The notes: generated by a model from the letters alone, not told the origin. A stretch of 64,000 bases of DNA from JBCAXA01 sp038534295 (GCA_038534295.1 JBCAXA010000001.1:1674001-1738000); one strand, 5' to 3'. Positions 8,875 through 18,271 are shown, numbered from the stretch's first letter. Program-made: numbers and translations.

Positions 8875-9309
8875 ATGATTGGGTTGCTACAAAGAGTTTC
8901 GGACGCGTCTGTTTCGGTTGACGGGGAGATTATCGGCGAAATCGGCCGCGGTTTGATGGTGCTCGTGGGCGTCGAGGCCGGCGACACCGAGAAAAACGCC
9001 GATCGTCTGGCCGAACGGCTCTGCGCCTACCGTGTTTTCGAGGACGACAACGGCCGGATGAACCGCGCGGTCACCGATATCGCTGGCTCGCTGCTGATGG
9101 TGCCGCAATTCACGTTGGCCGCCGACACGGCGCGCGGAAATCGGGCCAGTTTTAGCCGCGGCGCCCCACCGGAACTGGCCGCTGCGCTGTTTGTCCGATG
9201 TTGTGAGGCCGCCGCAATGCGGACCACCGTTGCACGCGGCCGATTTGGCGCCCACATGCGCGTAGCGCTGGTAAATGACGGCCCTGTAACATTCTGGCTC
9301 ACAACATGA
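8875..9309 (+). CDS. dtd: D-aminoacyl-tRNA deacylase
   Basis: This 144-residue enzyme hydrolyses D-aminoacyl-tRNA (and misacylated Gly-tRNA-Ala), a chirality proofreading step in translation. The family motifs are MIGLLQRVSDASVSVDG at the N-terminus, LLMVPQFTLAADTARGNR near residue 75, and a C-terminal GAHMRVALVNDGPVT. The usual SQFTL motif reads PQFTL here, a Ser-to-Pro change at a well conserved position. The cross-subunit Gly-Pro motif in NDGPVT is intact. Length is normal. tatA follows about 115 bases downstream. Confidence 0.96.
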   Translation: MIGLLQRVSDASVSVDGEIIGEIGRGLMVLVGVEAGDTEKNADRLAERLCAYRVFEDDNGRMNRAVTDIAGSLLMVPQFTLAADTARGNRASFSRGAPPELAAALFVRCCEAAAMRTTVARGRFGAHMRVALVNDGPVTFWLTT

Positions 9310-9425
9310 TTTAGCCTTTCGAACGTCCAACCGTCGCACACTTTCCTGCCATTGTTTTCGCGTATTATGGCGAGCCCGCGCTGGCATAGCGTGAACCTCC
9401 TGACGGATACGCAGGCAACATAATC

Positions 9426-9653
9426 ATGCTTAGCAACATTTCTATCTGGCAATTGCTCATTATCCTCGCGATTGTCATAGCAATTTTCGGTACGAAGAAA
9501 CTTCGCAACATGGGCTCCGACCTCGGTGGTGCGGTCAAAGGCTTTCGCAAAGCCGTGTCCGAAGCCGAGGAAGAACCGCCGCGCAACTTGCCCGAAGGCA
9601 AGGACGCGGACTTCGAATCGACGCCCGCCGAAGAATCGTCGAAAACCAGCTAG
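9426..9653 (+). CDS. tatA: Sec-independent protein translocase subunit TatA
   Basis: TatA polymerises to form the translocation pathway for folded twin-arginine substrates. The 75-residue protein has one N-terminal membrane helix (ISIWQLLIILAIVIAIFGT), the conserved FGTKKL hinge, an amphipathic helix (LRNMGSDLGGAVKGFRKAV) and an acidic tail. It is first in a tatA-tatB-tatC operon with a 21-base gap to tatB. A possible -10 (TATTAT) sits at 9363-9368, but no good -35 was found. Confidence 0.96.
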   Translation: MLSNISIWQLLIILAIVIAIFGTKKLRNMGSDLGGAVKGFRKAVSEAEEEPPRNLPEGKDADFESTPAEESSKTS

Positions 9654-9674
9654 TTCGGCTGTCGTCGCACTGCC

Positions 9675-9986
9675 ATGTTCGACATCGGTTTTGCCGAGCT
9701 GCTGATCATTTTTGTGATCGGCCTCTTGGTGCTCGGTCCCGAGCGCCTGCCGCGCGTTGCTGCGCGCATCGGCAATTGGGTCGGACAAGCACGGCGCATG
9801 ACACGCAACCTCCGCTATCAGCTCGAGGACGAAATCGCTTACAGCGAGCGTAAGGAACAAGCCGAGCAGCTGATCGCCGACATCAAAGAAGACGTCTCGT
9901 CCGTCAACGACGACATCAAAGGCGCGGTCGAGCCGATTAGCGACGCCGTCAAGTCGGCCGATGCTGCCGTCAACAAAGAGACATGA
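9675..9986 (+). CDS. tatB: Sec-independent protein translocase subunit TatB
   Basis: TatB forms the signal-peptide receptor with TatC. The 103-residue protein has the TatB-specific start MFDIGFAELLIIFVIGLLVLGPERLP, split by the conserved Glu in the helix and the GPERLP hinge, and then an amphipathic and charged helical tail. It is on the short side for gammaproteobacterial TatB. Its TGA overlaps the tatC ATG (ATGA), indicating translational coupling. Confidence 0.95.
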   Translation: MFDIGFAELLIIFVIGLLVLGPERLPRVAARIGNWVGQARRMTRNLRYQLEDEIAYSERKEQAEQLIADIKEDVSSVNDDIKGAVEPISDAVKSADAAVNKET

Positions 9987-10813
9987 CGGGCGATGAGCAG
10001 CAGGAAGGCTTTCCGGACGATGAATACCACCCGCGAGAGCCTTACGAAGGGGACGACGACGGCGAAGTCCTCAAGGAGCAGACCCTGCTCGAGCACCTGA
10101 TCGAACTGCGTTCGCGTCTCCTGCGCGCCGTTCTTGCCGTGATCATTGTGTTTCTTTGCCTGCTGCCGTTCGCGGGCGAGATCTTTGCGCTCGTCTCGAC
10201 GCCGCTGACGCAAGCATTGCCAGAAGGCAACTCGATGATTGCCACACAGGTGGCATCGCCCCTGTTGACGCCTTTCAAGACTGCGTTCTTCGTGGCGCTG
10301 TTCCTCGCCATGCCGATCGTGCTTTATCAGACCTGGGCATTTATCACGCCTGGACTGTATCGGCGCGAAAAGCGTCTCGGCATTCCGCTGCTGCTCTCCA
10401 GCATTCTGCTCTTCTATGCCGGCATCGCGTTTGCTTACTTTGTCGTCTTCCCGCTGATGTTCCAGTTCTTCAACGCGATCGCGCCGGAAGGCGTTGCGGT
10501 GATGACCGACATCTCGCACTACCTCGATTTCGTGCTGATGCTGTTCCTTGCGTTTGGTCTGGCATTCGAAGTACCGGTTGCCACGGTCCTGATCGTGTGG
10601 GCAGGGTTCAGCACGCCCGAGTCGCTCGGTAAAGCGCGGCCATACGTGTTCTTGGGCGCATTTGTGCTCGGAATGCTGCTAACCCCGCCGGACGTCATCA
10701 GTCAGACGCTGCTGGCCGTACCGGTGTATCTGCTCTACGAAACCGGCATCGTCATGTCGCGACTGATGCTGAAAAACCGCAACGCCGAATCCGAAGAAGT
10801 GCAGGGCGTATAA
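9983..10813 (+). CDS. tatC: Sec-independent protein translocase subunit TatC
   Basis: TatC is the six-helix membrane receptor that recognises twin-arginine signals. The 276-residue protein has a long acidic N-terminal extension (about 28 residues) ahead of the conserved LLEHLIELRSRLLRA cytoplasmic motif. Other family marks are the FKTAFFVALFLAMPIVLYQ region, the FITPGLYRREK loop, and the Glu in FGLAFEVPV. It ends the tat operon. Nearby twin-arginine substrates visible in this window are the TRAP binding protein and possibly the nitroreductase at 19950. Confidence 0.97.
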   Translation: MTGDEQQEGFPDDEYHPREPYEGDDDGEVLKEQTLLEHLIELRSRLLRAVLAVIIVFLCLLPFAGEIFALVSTPLTQALPEGNSMIATQVASPLLTPFKTAFFVALFLAMPIVLYQTWAFITPGLYRREKRLGIPLLLSSILLFYAGIAFAYFVVFPLMFQFFNAIAPEGVAVMTDISHYLDFVLMLFLAFGLAFEVPVATVLIVWAGFSTPESLGKARPYVFLGAFVLGMLLTPPDVISQTLLAVPVYLLYETGIVMSRLMLKNRNAESEEVQGV

Positions 10814-11007
10814 ATCTGCTCAGGAACTGGCCGGGCGTCGCAACGGTCGGTTATGTCAGGTGGATTTGACTGCAAAACGGCCGCGCGCCATTGTATGCGC
10901 ACTGACCCGGGGGGGTTCATCGTAAGTGCCTGATTTCGGTCCGTAGATCGGCTTTCATCGGGCGTTCAGCCGCAACGGCTTACAAAATCTAAAACAGAGC
11001 AGGATTT

Positions 11008-12825
11008 ATGCACGATATCGCTGCGCCCGCGCCAGACCGCGCGATTGATCGATCCGACGAACTCTTGGGCCATCCGAAGGGCCTCTACATCTGCTTCGCC
11101 ACTGAGCTGTGGGAACGCTTCTCCTTCTACGGAATGAAGTACCTGCTGCTTTTGTACCTCACCAAGTATCACCTCTTCAGCGACGCTGCCGGGTTGGACG
11201 TGCTCGGTGCGTACGCGGGGCTCGTCTATGCGCTGCCTGTCATCGGTGGTCTCCTAGCCGACCGTTACTTGGGTATGCGCAAAGCAGTCGTCTTCGGCGG
11301 AATCCTGCTGTGTCTCGGCCATTTGTTGATGGCCGTCGAAGGCCATCAGGCGATTTTTTATGCCGCCGGCACGGTGCTCGAGGACAGCCTGCGACTGGTC
11401 GATGGAACGGTACTTGCGGCCGGTACCGTGCTCGCGGAAGACATCACGATTCGTGACACCGCGGCACTCAAAGTGTTCTACCTCGCGCTTGCGCTCATCG
11501 TTGTCGGGGTCGGCTACCTGAAGCCTAATATCTCGACGATCGTCGGCCAGCTGTACGAAAAAGACGATCCGCGCCGCGACTCGGGTTTCACGATCTTTTA
11601 CATGGGTATCAATATCGGCTCGTTCACCGCGACAATTCTGTGCGGATGGCTCGGCGAGACCTATGGCTGGGGCTACGGTTTTGGCGCGGCCGGTATCGGG
11701 ATGGTGCTTGGGCTCATCACTTTTTTGTGGGGTCAAAAGTATCTGTACGGATACGCTGACCCGCGCGATCCGGAACTGCTGAAAAAACCGATCGCGGGTC
11801 CGATCAATATTGAGAATCTCATTTACCTGGGCACGCTGCCGGCGATCGCATTGACGTGGCTGCTGGTTCAGAACGAGCCGGTCGTGCACCTGACCCAGAA
11901 TGTGTTCCTGATTCTGTCGATCGTCGGAATCATCCTGTATTCCATTGTGGCGACGGCGGGCGGCAAGGACACGGGCGCTGTGAAGGGCATTGGCGTTGCA
12001 ACGATTGCGCTCGGCCTACTCGCTGTTTTCGCCCAGGAAGGCGTCATCTCGCTCGGCGCCGCAGTAACCGAATACACCCTGTACATTGCCATTGCTGCGA
12101 TCGTCGCGTTTGTCGGCTATGGGTATTGGCGTCACGGCACCCCCGAGTTTTCGCGAACCGTTGTCCTGATGGTGCTCATCACGTCGACCATTGTTTTCTG
12201 GTCGTTGTTCGAGCAGTCGGCCGGATCAATGACGCTATACGCCGATCGCGTGCTCGATCGAAATTTCCTCGGCACCGAATGGAAAGCGTCGCAATTTGGC
12301 TCGCTGAACGCGCTGTTTATCATGCTGCTCGCCATTCCGTTCGCGGCGCTGTGGATTTGGCTCGCTAAACGAAACCTCGAACCATCGACGCCGGTCAAGT
12401 TCGCACTCGGCATCATTCAGGCCGGACTCGGCTTCGGCGCATTGGTGATTGGCGCACAGAATCCCGACGAAGCTGGCCGGGTTGCCGCAATCTGGTTGAT
12501 CCTCGCGTATCTGCTGCACACCATGGGTGAGCTTTGCCTGTCGCCCGTTGGGCTTTCGGCAGTAACGAAACTGTCGATCGGTCGCGTTGTCGGCGTAAGT
12601 ATGGGTACGTGGTTCCTAGCGACGGCACTGTCAGAAACGGTAGCAACGCGTATCGCTAAGCTGGCCGCGATCGACACGTCTCAGGGCGAGACGGCTGACG
12701 TTGCCGGCGCCTTGGCGACCTACACCGAACTCTTCGAGTTCCTAATGTGGGTAGGTATTGCCGTCGGTATCTTTATGCTCATCATCGCGCCGCTGCTGCG
12801 ACGCGGGACCTACGGCATCCGCTAG
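11008..12825 (+). CDS. Proton-dependent oligopeptide transporter (POT/PTR family)
   Basis: This 605-residue MFS permease belongs to the POT family, which imports di- and tripeptides with protons. The diagnostic ELWERFSFYGMKYLLLLYL (the ExxER...FxYYG motif) lies near residues 32-50, and GADRYLG-like VIGGLLADRYLGMRK follows. It is longer than the roughly 500 residues of E. coli DtpA, with an insertion near residues 112-150 (VEGHQAIFYAAGTVLEDSL onward). An OPT-type transporter gene starts 66 bases downstream, so the locus carries two unrelated peptide importers in tandem. Confidence 0.94.
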   Translation: MHDIAAPAPDRAIDRSDELLGHPKGLYICFATELWERFSFYGMKYLLLLYLTKYHLFSDAAGLDVLGAYAGLVYALPVIGGLLADRYLGMRKAVVFGGILLCLGHLLMAVEGHQAIFYAAGTVLEDSLRLVDGTVLAAGTVLAEDITIRDTAALKVFYLALALIVVGVGYLKPNISTIVGQLYEKDDPRRDSGFTIFYMGINIGSFTATILCGWLGETYGWGYGFGAAGIGMVLGLITFLWGQKYLYGYADPRDPELLKKPIAGPINIENLIYLGTLPAIALTWLLVQNEPVVHLTQNVFLILSIVGIILYSIVATAGGKDTGAVKGIGVATIALGLLAVFAQEGVISLGAAVTEYTLYIAIAAIVAFVGYGYWRHGTPEFSRTVVLMVLITSTIVFWSLFEQSAGSMTLYADRVLDRNFLGTEWKASQFGSLNALFIMLLAIPFAALWIWLAKRNLEPSTPVKFALGIIQAGLGFGALVIGAQNPDEAGRVAAIWLILAYLLHTMGELCLSPVGLSAVTKLSIGRVVGVSMGTWFLATALSETVATRIAKLAAIDTSQGETADVAGALATYTELFEFLMWVGIAVGIFMLIIAPLLRRGTYGIR

Positions 12826-12891
12826 GTCGGCCGCGTTACAATTAACAACAAGACCGGCGGCTAACGAGCCGGCGCTGTAAAGGGGAAGCCA

Positions 12892-14862
12892 ATGCAAGCG
12901 GTACCGGCTCAGCTCACGATCCGTGCGATCGTGCTCGGGATTTTGTTGTCTGTCGTACTCGCCGGGGCTAACGCCTATCTTGGCTTGTTCGTCGGCTTGA
13001 CGGTTTCAGCATCGATCCCGGCGGCCGTCATCTCGATGGCGATCCTGAAAATCTTCCGCGACTCGAACATCCTCGAAAACAACATTGTTCAGACCGCCGC
13101 ATCGGCCGGTGAGTCGCTCGCCGCTGGTGTCATCTTCACGATTCCGGCGCTGATCCTGATCGGCTACTGGGACACCTTCGACTACCGCTGGGTGACTGTC
13201 ATCGCAATGCTCGGTGGTTTCCTTGGTGTTCTGTTTACGATCCCGCTACGTCGTTCGCTGATCGTCGAGCAAAAGTTAACGTTCCCGGAAGGCGCGGCAA
13301 CGGCCGAGGTGCTGAAAGTCGGCAACGATCCGGCGGCGGGTATCAAATATTTGGCGCTGGGTGGTTTGACCGGCGCTGTCGTCAAGTTTTTCGAATCCGG
13401 TCTTCGCGTATGGCCAGGTTCAGCGTCGCACGCGTCTTATCTCGGCAACAGCACCATCGGCTATGTCGGTACGAACCTGTCGCCAGCATTGATCGGCGTT
13501 GGCTACATCGTGGGACTGAATATCGCGACGCTCGTTTTTGTCGGGGGCTGTATCTCTTGGTACATCGCCATCCCGCTGTATGCCACGTTTGGTCTCGAAG
13601 GCGACCCGGCTCTGCTTGCATTGTTTGAGTCTGGTACCGATGCCAACACCCTGGCCGGCACCATTTGGAACACCAAAGTTCGCTACCTCGGCGTTGGTGC
13701 CATGTTGATTGGCGGCATCTGGGCGCTAATCTCAATGCGCAAGTCGCTGGTGTCCGGTATCAAATCGGGTTTCGAGCGCTACAGCCATGTGTCCGAAGAC
13801 GGCGGTGTAGTGGAGATCCCGCACACGGAGCGCGATACGCCGATGAAGATCGTCATGATCGGCATTGCGGCTTTTGTCGTTCCGATGTTTTTTCTGTACC
13901 AGAACATCGTTGGTAGCTTCGGCGTTGGCCTGACGATGACACTGATCATGGTGATCGCCGGGTTCCTGTTCTCGTCGGTGGCCGGCTACATGGCCGGCCT
14001 CGTCGGGTCATCGAACAACCCGATTTCCGGTATTACGATTGCGACGATCCTGTTCGCGTCGTTGATCCTACTCAGCCTGCTCGGTCAGGACGCAGCCAAC
14101 GGACCGGCGGCCGCCATCATGATTGGCGCGGTGGTCTGTTGTGCCGCCGCGATCGCCGGCGACAACATGCAGGACCTGAAAGCCGGCTACATCCTCGGCG
14201 CCACGCCGTGGAAACAGCAGGTCATGCAGGGCGTAGGCGTGGCCTCCGCGGCGGTTGTTATCGCCCCCGTGCTGACGCTGCTGCTGACTGCTTACGGCAT
14301 TGGACCGGCGAGCGCTGAGAACCCGAATTCGTTGGCTGCCCCGCAAGCTGCTTTGATGGCATCGGTTTCGGCCGGTGTGTTTGGCAACGGTCTACCCTGG
14401 AACTGGGTGTGGGCGGGCGTGGTCATCGGCGCCGTTATCATCTTTATTGATACCCGGCTCGCGGCAGCCAACGCAACGTTCCGCGCGCCGGTTCTCGCCG
14501 TCGCCGTAGGCATTTATTTGCCGCTGGAATTGTCCGTACCGATTTTCATCGGTGGCCTAGTCGCGTGGCTGGCGCAAAAAGCCCATATAGGCCGCGGCGC
14601 CGATGACGTCGAGGGCCGCATGCGTGGCGGCATGTTGTTTGCGGCCGGGCTCATCACTGGCGAGGCGTTGCTCGGCATCTTTATGGCCATTCCGATTGCT
14701 GCGGCCGGCAGTGCGTCGGTCGTCGCTGATTCGGTCGCCGCGCTCTTGGGCCTGGAATCGCTGAGCATCGGTACGATCGCGCCGTTTGTCGGTCTCGTGG
14801 TCGTCGGCGGTGTCGTCGTCTGGCTCTACAACGTTGCCAGCGCCAACCGCACGACCGCCTGA
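12892..14862 (+). CDS. OPT family oligopeptide transporter
   Basis: The 656-residue membrane protein belongs to the OPT/YSL superfamily, whose members take up oligopeptides or metal chelates. Supporting segments are GANAYLGLFVGLTVSASIPA near residue 25, the NNIVQTAASAGESLAAG signature near 63, KLTFPEGAATAEVLK near 128, and SSNNPISGITIATI near 373. An AAAGGGG ribosome site precedes the ATG at 12892. The next gene, a HerA-like ATPase, starts one base after its stop, which implies coupled expression. Peptide versus siderophore substrate cannot be decided. Confidence 0.93.
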   Translation: MQAVPAQLTIRAIVLGILLSVVLAGANAYLGLFVGLTVSASIPAAVISMAILKIFRDSNILENNIVQTAASAGESLAAGVIFTIPALILIGYWDTFDYRWVTVIAMLGGFLGVLFTIPLRRSLIVEQKLTFPEGAATAEVLKVGNDPAAGIKYLALGGLTGAVVKFFESGLRVWPGSASHASYLGNSTIGYVGTNLSPALIGVGYIVGLNIATLVFVGGCISWYIAIPLYATFGLEGDPALLALFESGTDANTLAGTIWNTKVRYLGVGAMLIGGIWALISMRKSLVSGIKSGFERYSHVSEDGGVVEIPHTERDTPMKIVMIGIAAFVVPMFFLYQNIVGSFGVGLTMTLIMVIAGFLFSSVAGYMAGLVGSSNNPISGITIATILFASLILLSLLGQDAANGPAAAIMIGAVVCCAAAIAGDNMQDLKAGYILGATPWKQQVMQGVGVASAAVVIAPVLTLLLTAYGIGPASAENPNSLAAPQAALMASVSAGVFGNGLPWNWVWAGVVIGAVIIFIDTRLAAANATFRAPVLAVAVGIYLPLELSVPIFIGGLVAWLAQKAHIGRGADDVEGRMRGGMLFAAGLITGEALLGIFMAIPIAAAGSASVVADSVAALLGLESLSIGTIAPFVGLVVVGGVVVWLYNVASANRTTA

Positions 14863-14863
14863 C

Positions 14864-17287
14864 ATGAGTACGAGCGACTACGAAAAACTCGGCGCGTTCT
14901 ACGTCGGACGCAGCGTCGATGAGGAAAGCGGCGACGTGTCGGACGCGCCGGTGCTCTACGACTCGAAAGACCTGACGACGCACGCCGTCATCATCGGCAT
15001 GACCGGCAGCGGTAAGACCGGTCTTGGTATCGGCATGATCGAAGAGGCCGCCATCGACGGTATACCGGTCATCGCCGTTGACCCGAAAGGCGACATGGGC
15101 AATCTGCTGCTGACGTTCCCGTCGCTCGCGCCCAGCAAGTTTGAGCCGTGGGTCAACCCGGCGGAGGCGGCGAACCGCGGCCAGTCGGTACCGGAGTTTG
15201 CCAAAGCACAGGCCGAGCTTTGGAAAAAAGGCCTTGGCCAGTGGGGTCAGAAGCCTGCGCGCATCAAGTCAATGCGCGACAAGGTCGACATGGCGATTTA
15301 TACGCCAGGGTCGAATTCCGGTTTGCCCATTTCGGTGTTGAATCGATTCGAGGCACCGAGCGCCGAACTGCGTGCCGATCTCGATTTGTACCGCGAGCGT
15401 GTCCAGGCGACGGCAACGAGCGTGCTGGTGCTGCTCGGCATCGATGCCGACCCGGTGACGAGCCGTGAACACATTTTGATCGCCAATATCCTCGACCACT
15501 GTTGGTCGAATGGCCAGTCGCTCGATCTACCCGGACTGATTGGCCTAATTCAGGCGCCGCCGATGACCAAGATCGGCGTCATGGACGTCGAGCAGCTTTA
15601 TCCGCCCGGCGAGCGCTTCAAACTCGCCATGGCGCTGAACAATCTGCTCGCGGCCCCGGGTTTCGAGGCTTGGATGAGCGGTGAGCCCTTAGATGCGGGA
15701 GAGCTGTTTTACACCGAGTCCGGCAAGCCACGGGTGTCGGTCGTGTCGATTGCGCATCTCTCCGATGCCGAGCGCATGTTCTTTGTCTGCATGCTGCTGT
15801 CGTCCATCATCAGCTGGATGCGCGCGCAGCCGGGCACGAGTTCGCTGCGGGCGATTCTGTACATGGACGAGGTGTTCGGTTACCTGCCGCCCATCGCCAA
15901 CCCGCCATCGAAGCAGCTGTTTCTGACGCTTTTGAAACAGGCCCGGGCTTATGGCCTCGGGCTCGTGCTGTCGACGCAAAACCCGGTCGATCTCGACTAC
16001 AAGGCGTTATCGAACACCGGCACATGGATGATCGGGCGGCTGCAGACGGAACGCGACAAGGCGCGCGTGATGGAAGGCCTGGAAGGCGTGGCCGCCGGGG
16101 CTGACTTCGATCGCGGCGAGATGGAGCAAACCCTCGCCGGTCTCGGCAAGCGGCGGTTCCTGTTGCACAACGTGCATGAAGCCGAACCCGTGGTGTTCAA
16201 CACCCGCTGGGTCATGTCGTATTTGGCAGGCCCAATGACCCGCGAACAGATTCGCACACTGATGCAGCGTGACATCCGCGCGCAGCAAAAAGCCGCCGCC
16301 GCTGCGGAGCGACCGGCGATTACCGATAAGGCACCGGTTGCAACGGTACTGCCGAAGCCGCCGACGGGCGTGGATCAGTTTTGGGTGGCACCGGCGACTG
16401 ACGAGGCCGAAGGCCTCGTTTATGTGCCGTACGTACTGGGCGCTGCCGAACTGGTTTACTCCAACGCGCGCTACAAGCTCGAAGCGGAGCGTGAGTGCCT
16501 GGCCGTCGTCGAGCCCGCTGACGGCGTCGTAGCGGTCGACTGGGACGAAACCGAAGTACTCGACACGATTCCGCTTAAGTCGCTCAGCCGTCGCGGCATC
16601 AAAGGCGCTGGCTATCGCGAAATTCCGGCCGCAATGAGCAAGGCATCGAAGTACAAGAAATGGACCTCGGCGTTCAAGCGGTGGCTGCGCAATGAACAGG
16701 TGGTCACGCTCTACCGCAGCGATGTGCAAAAACTGACCTCGGAAGCGGACGAAACGGAAGGCCAATTCCGCGCTCGACTCGCGCAGATCGCGACGGAAAA
16801 ACGCGATCTGGACGCGGCGAAACTGAAAAAGCGCTACGAGAAAAAATTCACGACGCTGCGCAATCGTCTGCAGCGCGCCGAACAAACGCTGGAACGAGAA
16901 ACCGAGCAGGCCAGCAAAAAGCGCCTCGATACCGTCGTGTCCTTTGGCACAGCAATCCTTGGCGCCGTGTTGGGTCGCAAAGTGACGAGATCATCGGCGG
17001 GCAAATTTGGCAGTGCGGTCAAAACGGCTGGCGGTATGCGCAAGGAGTCCGGCGATGTTGCGCGGGCGCGGGCGACAGCCGAACGGGTCCAGGAAGATCT
17101 CGCGGCGCTCGACGCCGAGTTTCAGGAAGAGCTCGACGCGCTTGGCGATCGCTATGACGCGCAAAGCGACGAGCTGCGCGAGATCATCGTCAAACCGAAA
17201 ACCACCGACATTCACATCCACACGGTCGGTGTTGGCTGGCTACCGTATCGCGAAGACGCAAAAGGCCGCTTGAAGGCGGACTACTAA
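14864..17287 (+). CDS. HerA-like P-loop ATPase (DUF87/VirB4-type helicase fold)
   Basis: The ATG at 14864, one base after the OPT stop, is chosen over an upstream start inside that gene, giving 807 residues. The Walker A motif is GMTGSGKT near residue 45. Walker B is LYMDEVFGYLPP near 332, followed by an STQNP motif near 372 as in HerA/FtsK ATPases that move DNA or protein. The C-terminal third has two charged coiled-coil segments (about 625-690 and 725-770) around a short hydrophobic patch (SFGTAILGAVLGR). Its cellular role is unknown, and association with the membrane transporters is inferred only from coupling. Confidence 0.85.
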   Translation: MSTSDYEKLGAFYVGRSVDEESGDVSDAPVLYDSKDLTTHAVIIGMTGSGKTGLGIGMIEEAAIDGIPVIAVDPKGDMGNLLLTFPSLAPSKFEPWVNPAEAANRGQSVPEFAKAQAELWKKGLGQWGQKPARIKSMRDKVDMAIYTPGSNSGLPISVLNRFEAPSAELRADLDLYRERVQATATSVLVLLGIDADPVTSREHILIANILDHCWSNGQSLDLPGLIGLIQAPPMTKIGVMDVEQLYPPGERFKLAMALNNLLAAPGFEAWMSGEPLDAGELFYTESGKPRVSVVSIAHLSDAERMFFVCMLLSSIISWMRAQPGTSSLRAILYMDEVFGYLPPIANPPSKQLFLTLLKQARAYGLGLVLSTQNPVDLDYKALSNTGTWMIGRLQTERDKARVMEGLEGVAAGADFDRGEMEQTLAGLGKRRFLLHNVHEAEPVVFNTRWVMSYLAGPMTREQIRTLMQRDIRAQQKAAAAAERPAITDKAPVATVLPKPPTGVDQFWVAPATDEAEGLVYVPYVLGAAELVYSNARYKLEAERECLAVVEPADGVVAVDWDETEVLDTIPLKSLSRRGIKGAGYREIPAAMSKASKYKKWTSAFKRWLRNEQVVTLYRSDVQKLTSEADETEGQFRARLAQIATEKRDLDAAKLKKRYEKKFTTLRNRLQRAEQTLERETEQASKKRLDTVVSFGTAILGAVLGRKVTRSSAGKFGSAVKTAGGMRKESGDVARARATAERVQEDLAALDAEFQEELDALGDRYDAQSDELREIIVKPKTTDIHIHTVGVGWLPYREDAKGRLKADY

Positions 17288-17564
17288 GCTGAATCGCCAG
17301 CGTCCCTCAGTTTAGCTACCCGATTTGGCATAATCTGGGAAGCAAAGTCTGCAACTTCGCTTGCCGCTGCCCGTGGCCAGCAACAGATTTTTCGAGGACC
17401 AACACCAAACCGTTGATTGAATGAGTATTTCAGAACTCACGGAATAGGCCCAGCCGGCGATGTGAGGCAGTCGTCAATTTTTGCGAAAAAAAATACTCCT
17501 GACACAAAACTTGCCTACTCTTTGTGACTGTTCGGTTAAACGGATTTTAGAGAGCACCACAACA
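17288..17564. other. Intergenic region upstream of the secreted protein gene
   Basis: A 277-base gap with no ORF of note. It contains an A/T palindrome, ATTTTT-gcg-AAAAA, ending in an A-run near 17477-17493, and AT-richer DNA just before the gene at 17565. No confident promoter hexamers, RNA gene or repeat was found. A weak CTGACA near 17498 might be a -35, but no matching -10 is clear. Confidence 0.3.
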
Positions 17565-18239
17565 ATGAAAATCGCAGCAGCAGTAAGTCTTGTCGCCCTA
17601 GTTGCAACGTCGGCGCAGGCCGATGTAACAGTCGAGATCATCAGCGAGCCTGGTGACTACATTGGTCAAGGGCAAACGTACTCGTACGACGACACCAATG
17701 CCGACATTCGCTTTTCGCGCAATTTCGACAACGGAATTTCGGTGCGAATACAGAACTTGCCGGGTCAGCCGAGTGATTGGTGGAACCTTGACCTTGCTGC
17801 ACCCGGCGATGCGGAGATCGCTCCTGGCGTGTACTCGGGCGCCACGCGCTTTCCGTTTCAGGACGTGACTGTCCCAGGTCTGTCCTTTACGGGCAATGGC
17901 CGTGGGTGCAATACGTCCACTGGCTCATTTCAGGTTTTCGATGTCGATTACGACGAGCTCGGCGAAGTAACCTCTCTGTCGGTCGACTTTGAACAATTTT
18001 GCGGCAACTCATCGTTTCCGTTACGCGGTACGATTGTGTTCAACACGGTGCCACCGGTCGGCGGCGTTGCAGTCGGAATGCCTACGCTGTCGCGTTTTGT
18101 TTGCTATAACCGGACGACCGGTCAAAAGATCACGAATCGCTCGCCGGAGGATGTCATCGTCGATTGCCGCAAAGCCGGACTGAATATTCGCCCAGGTGAC
18201 GATATCCAGGTCTATCTTCGTGGGTACGCCGAAGAGTAA
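17565..18239 (+). CDS. Secreted protein of unknown function
   Basis: The ATG at 17565 is preferred to an upstream in-frame codon because the signal peptide MKIAAAVSLVALVATSAQA starts there. The mature part (about 205 residues) is acidic and beta-strand rich, with four cysteines: GRGCNT, EQFCGN, FVCYN and VDCRKAG. No family was recognised. Its first half (DDTNADIRFSRNFDNGISV, LPGQPSDWWNLDLAAPGD) looks like a small lectin- or sandwich-type fold, but that is impression only. A strong terminator follows at 18272, and the gene appears monocistronic. Confidence 0.75.
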   Translation: MKIAAAVSLVALVATSAQADVTVEIISEPGDYIGQGQTYSYDDTNADIRFSRNFDNGISVRIQNLPGQPSDWWNLDLAAPGDAEIAPGVYSGATRFPFQDVTVPGLSFTGNGRGCNTSTGSFQVFDVDYDELGEVTSLSVDFEQFCGNSSFPLRGTIVFNTVPPVGGVAVGMPTLSRFVCYNRTTGQKITNRSPEDVIVDCRKAGLNIRPGDDIQVYLRGYAEE

Positions 18240-18271
18240 TCCCAACGAGCTGAAACAGTGACATACGTGAC

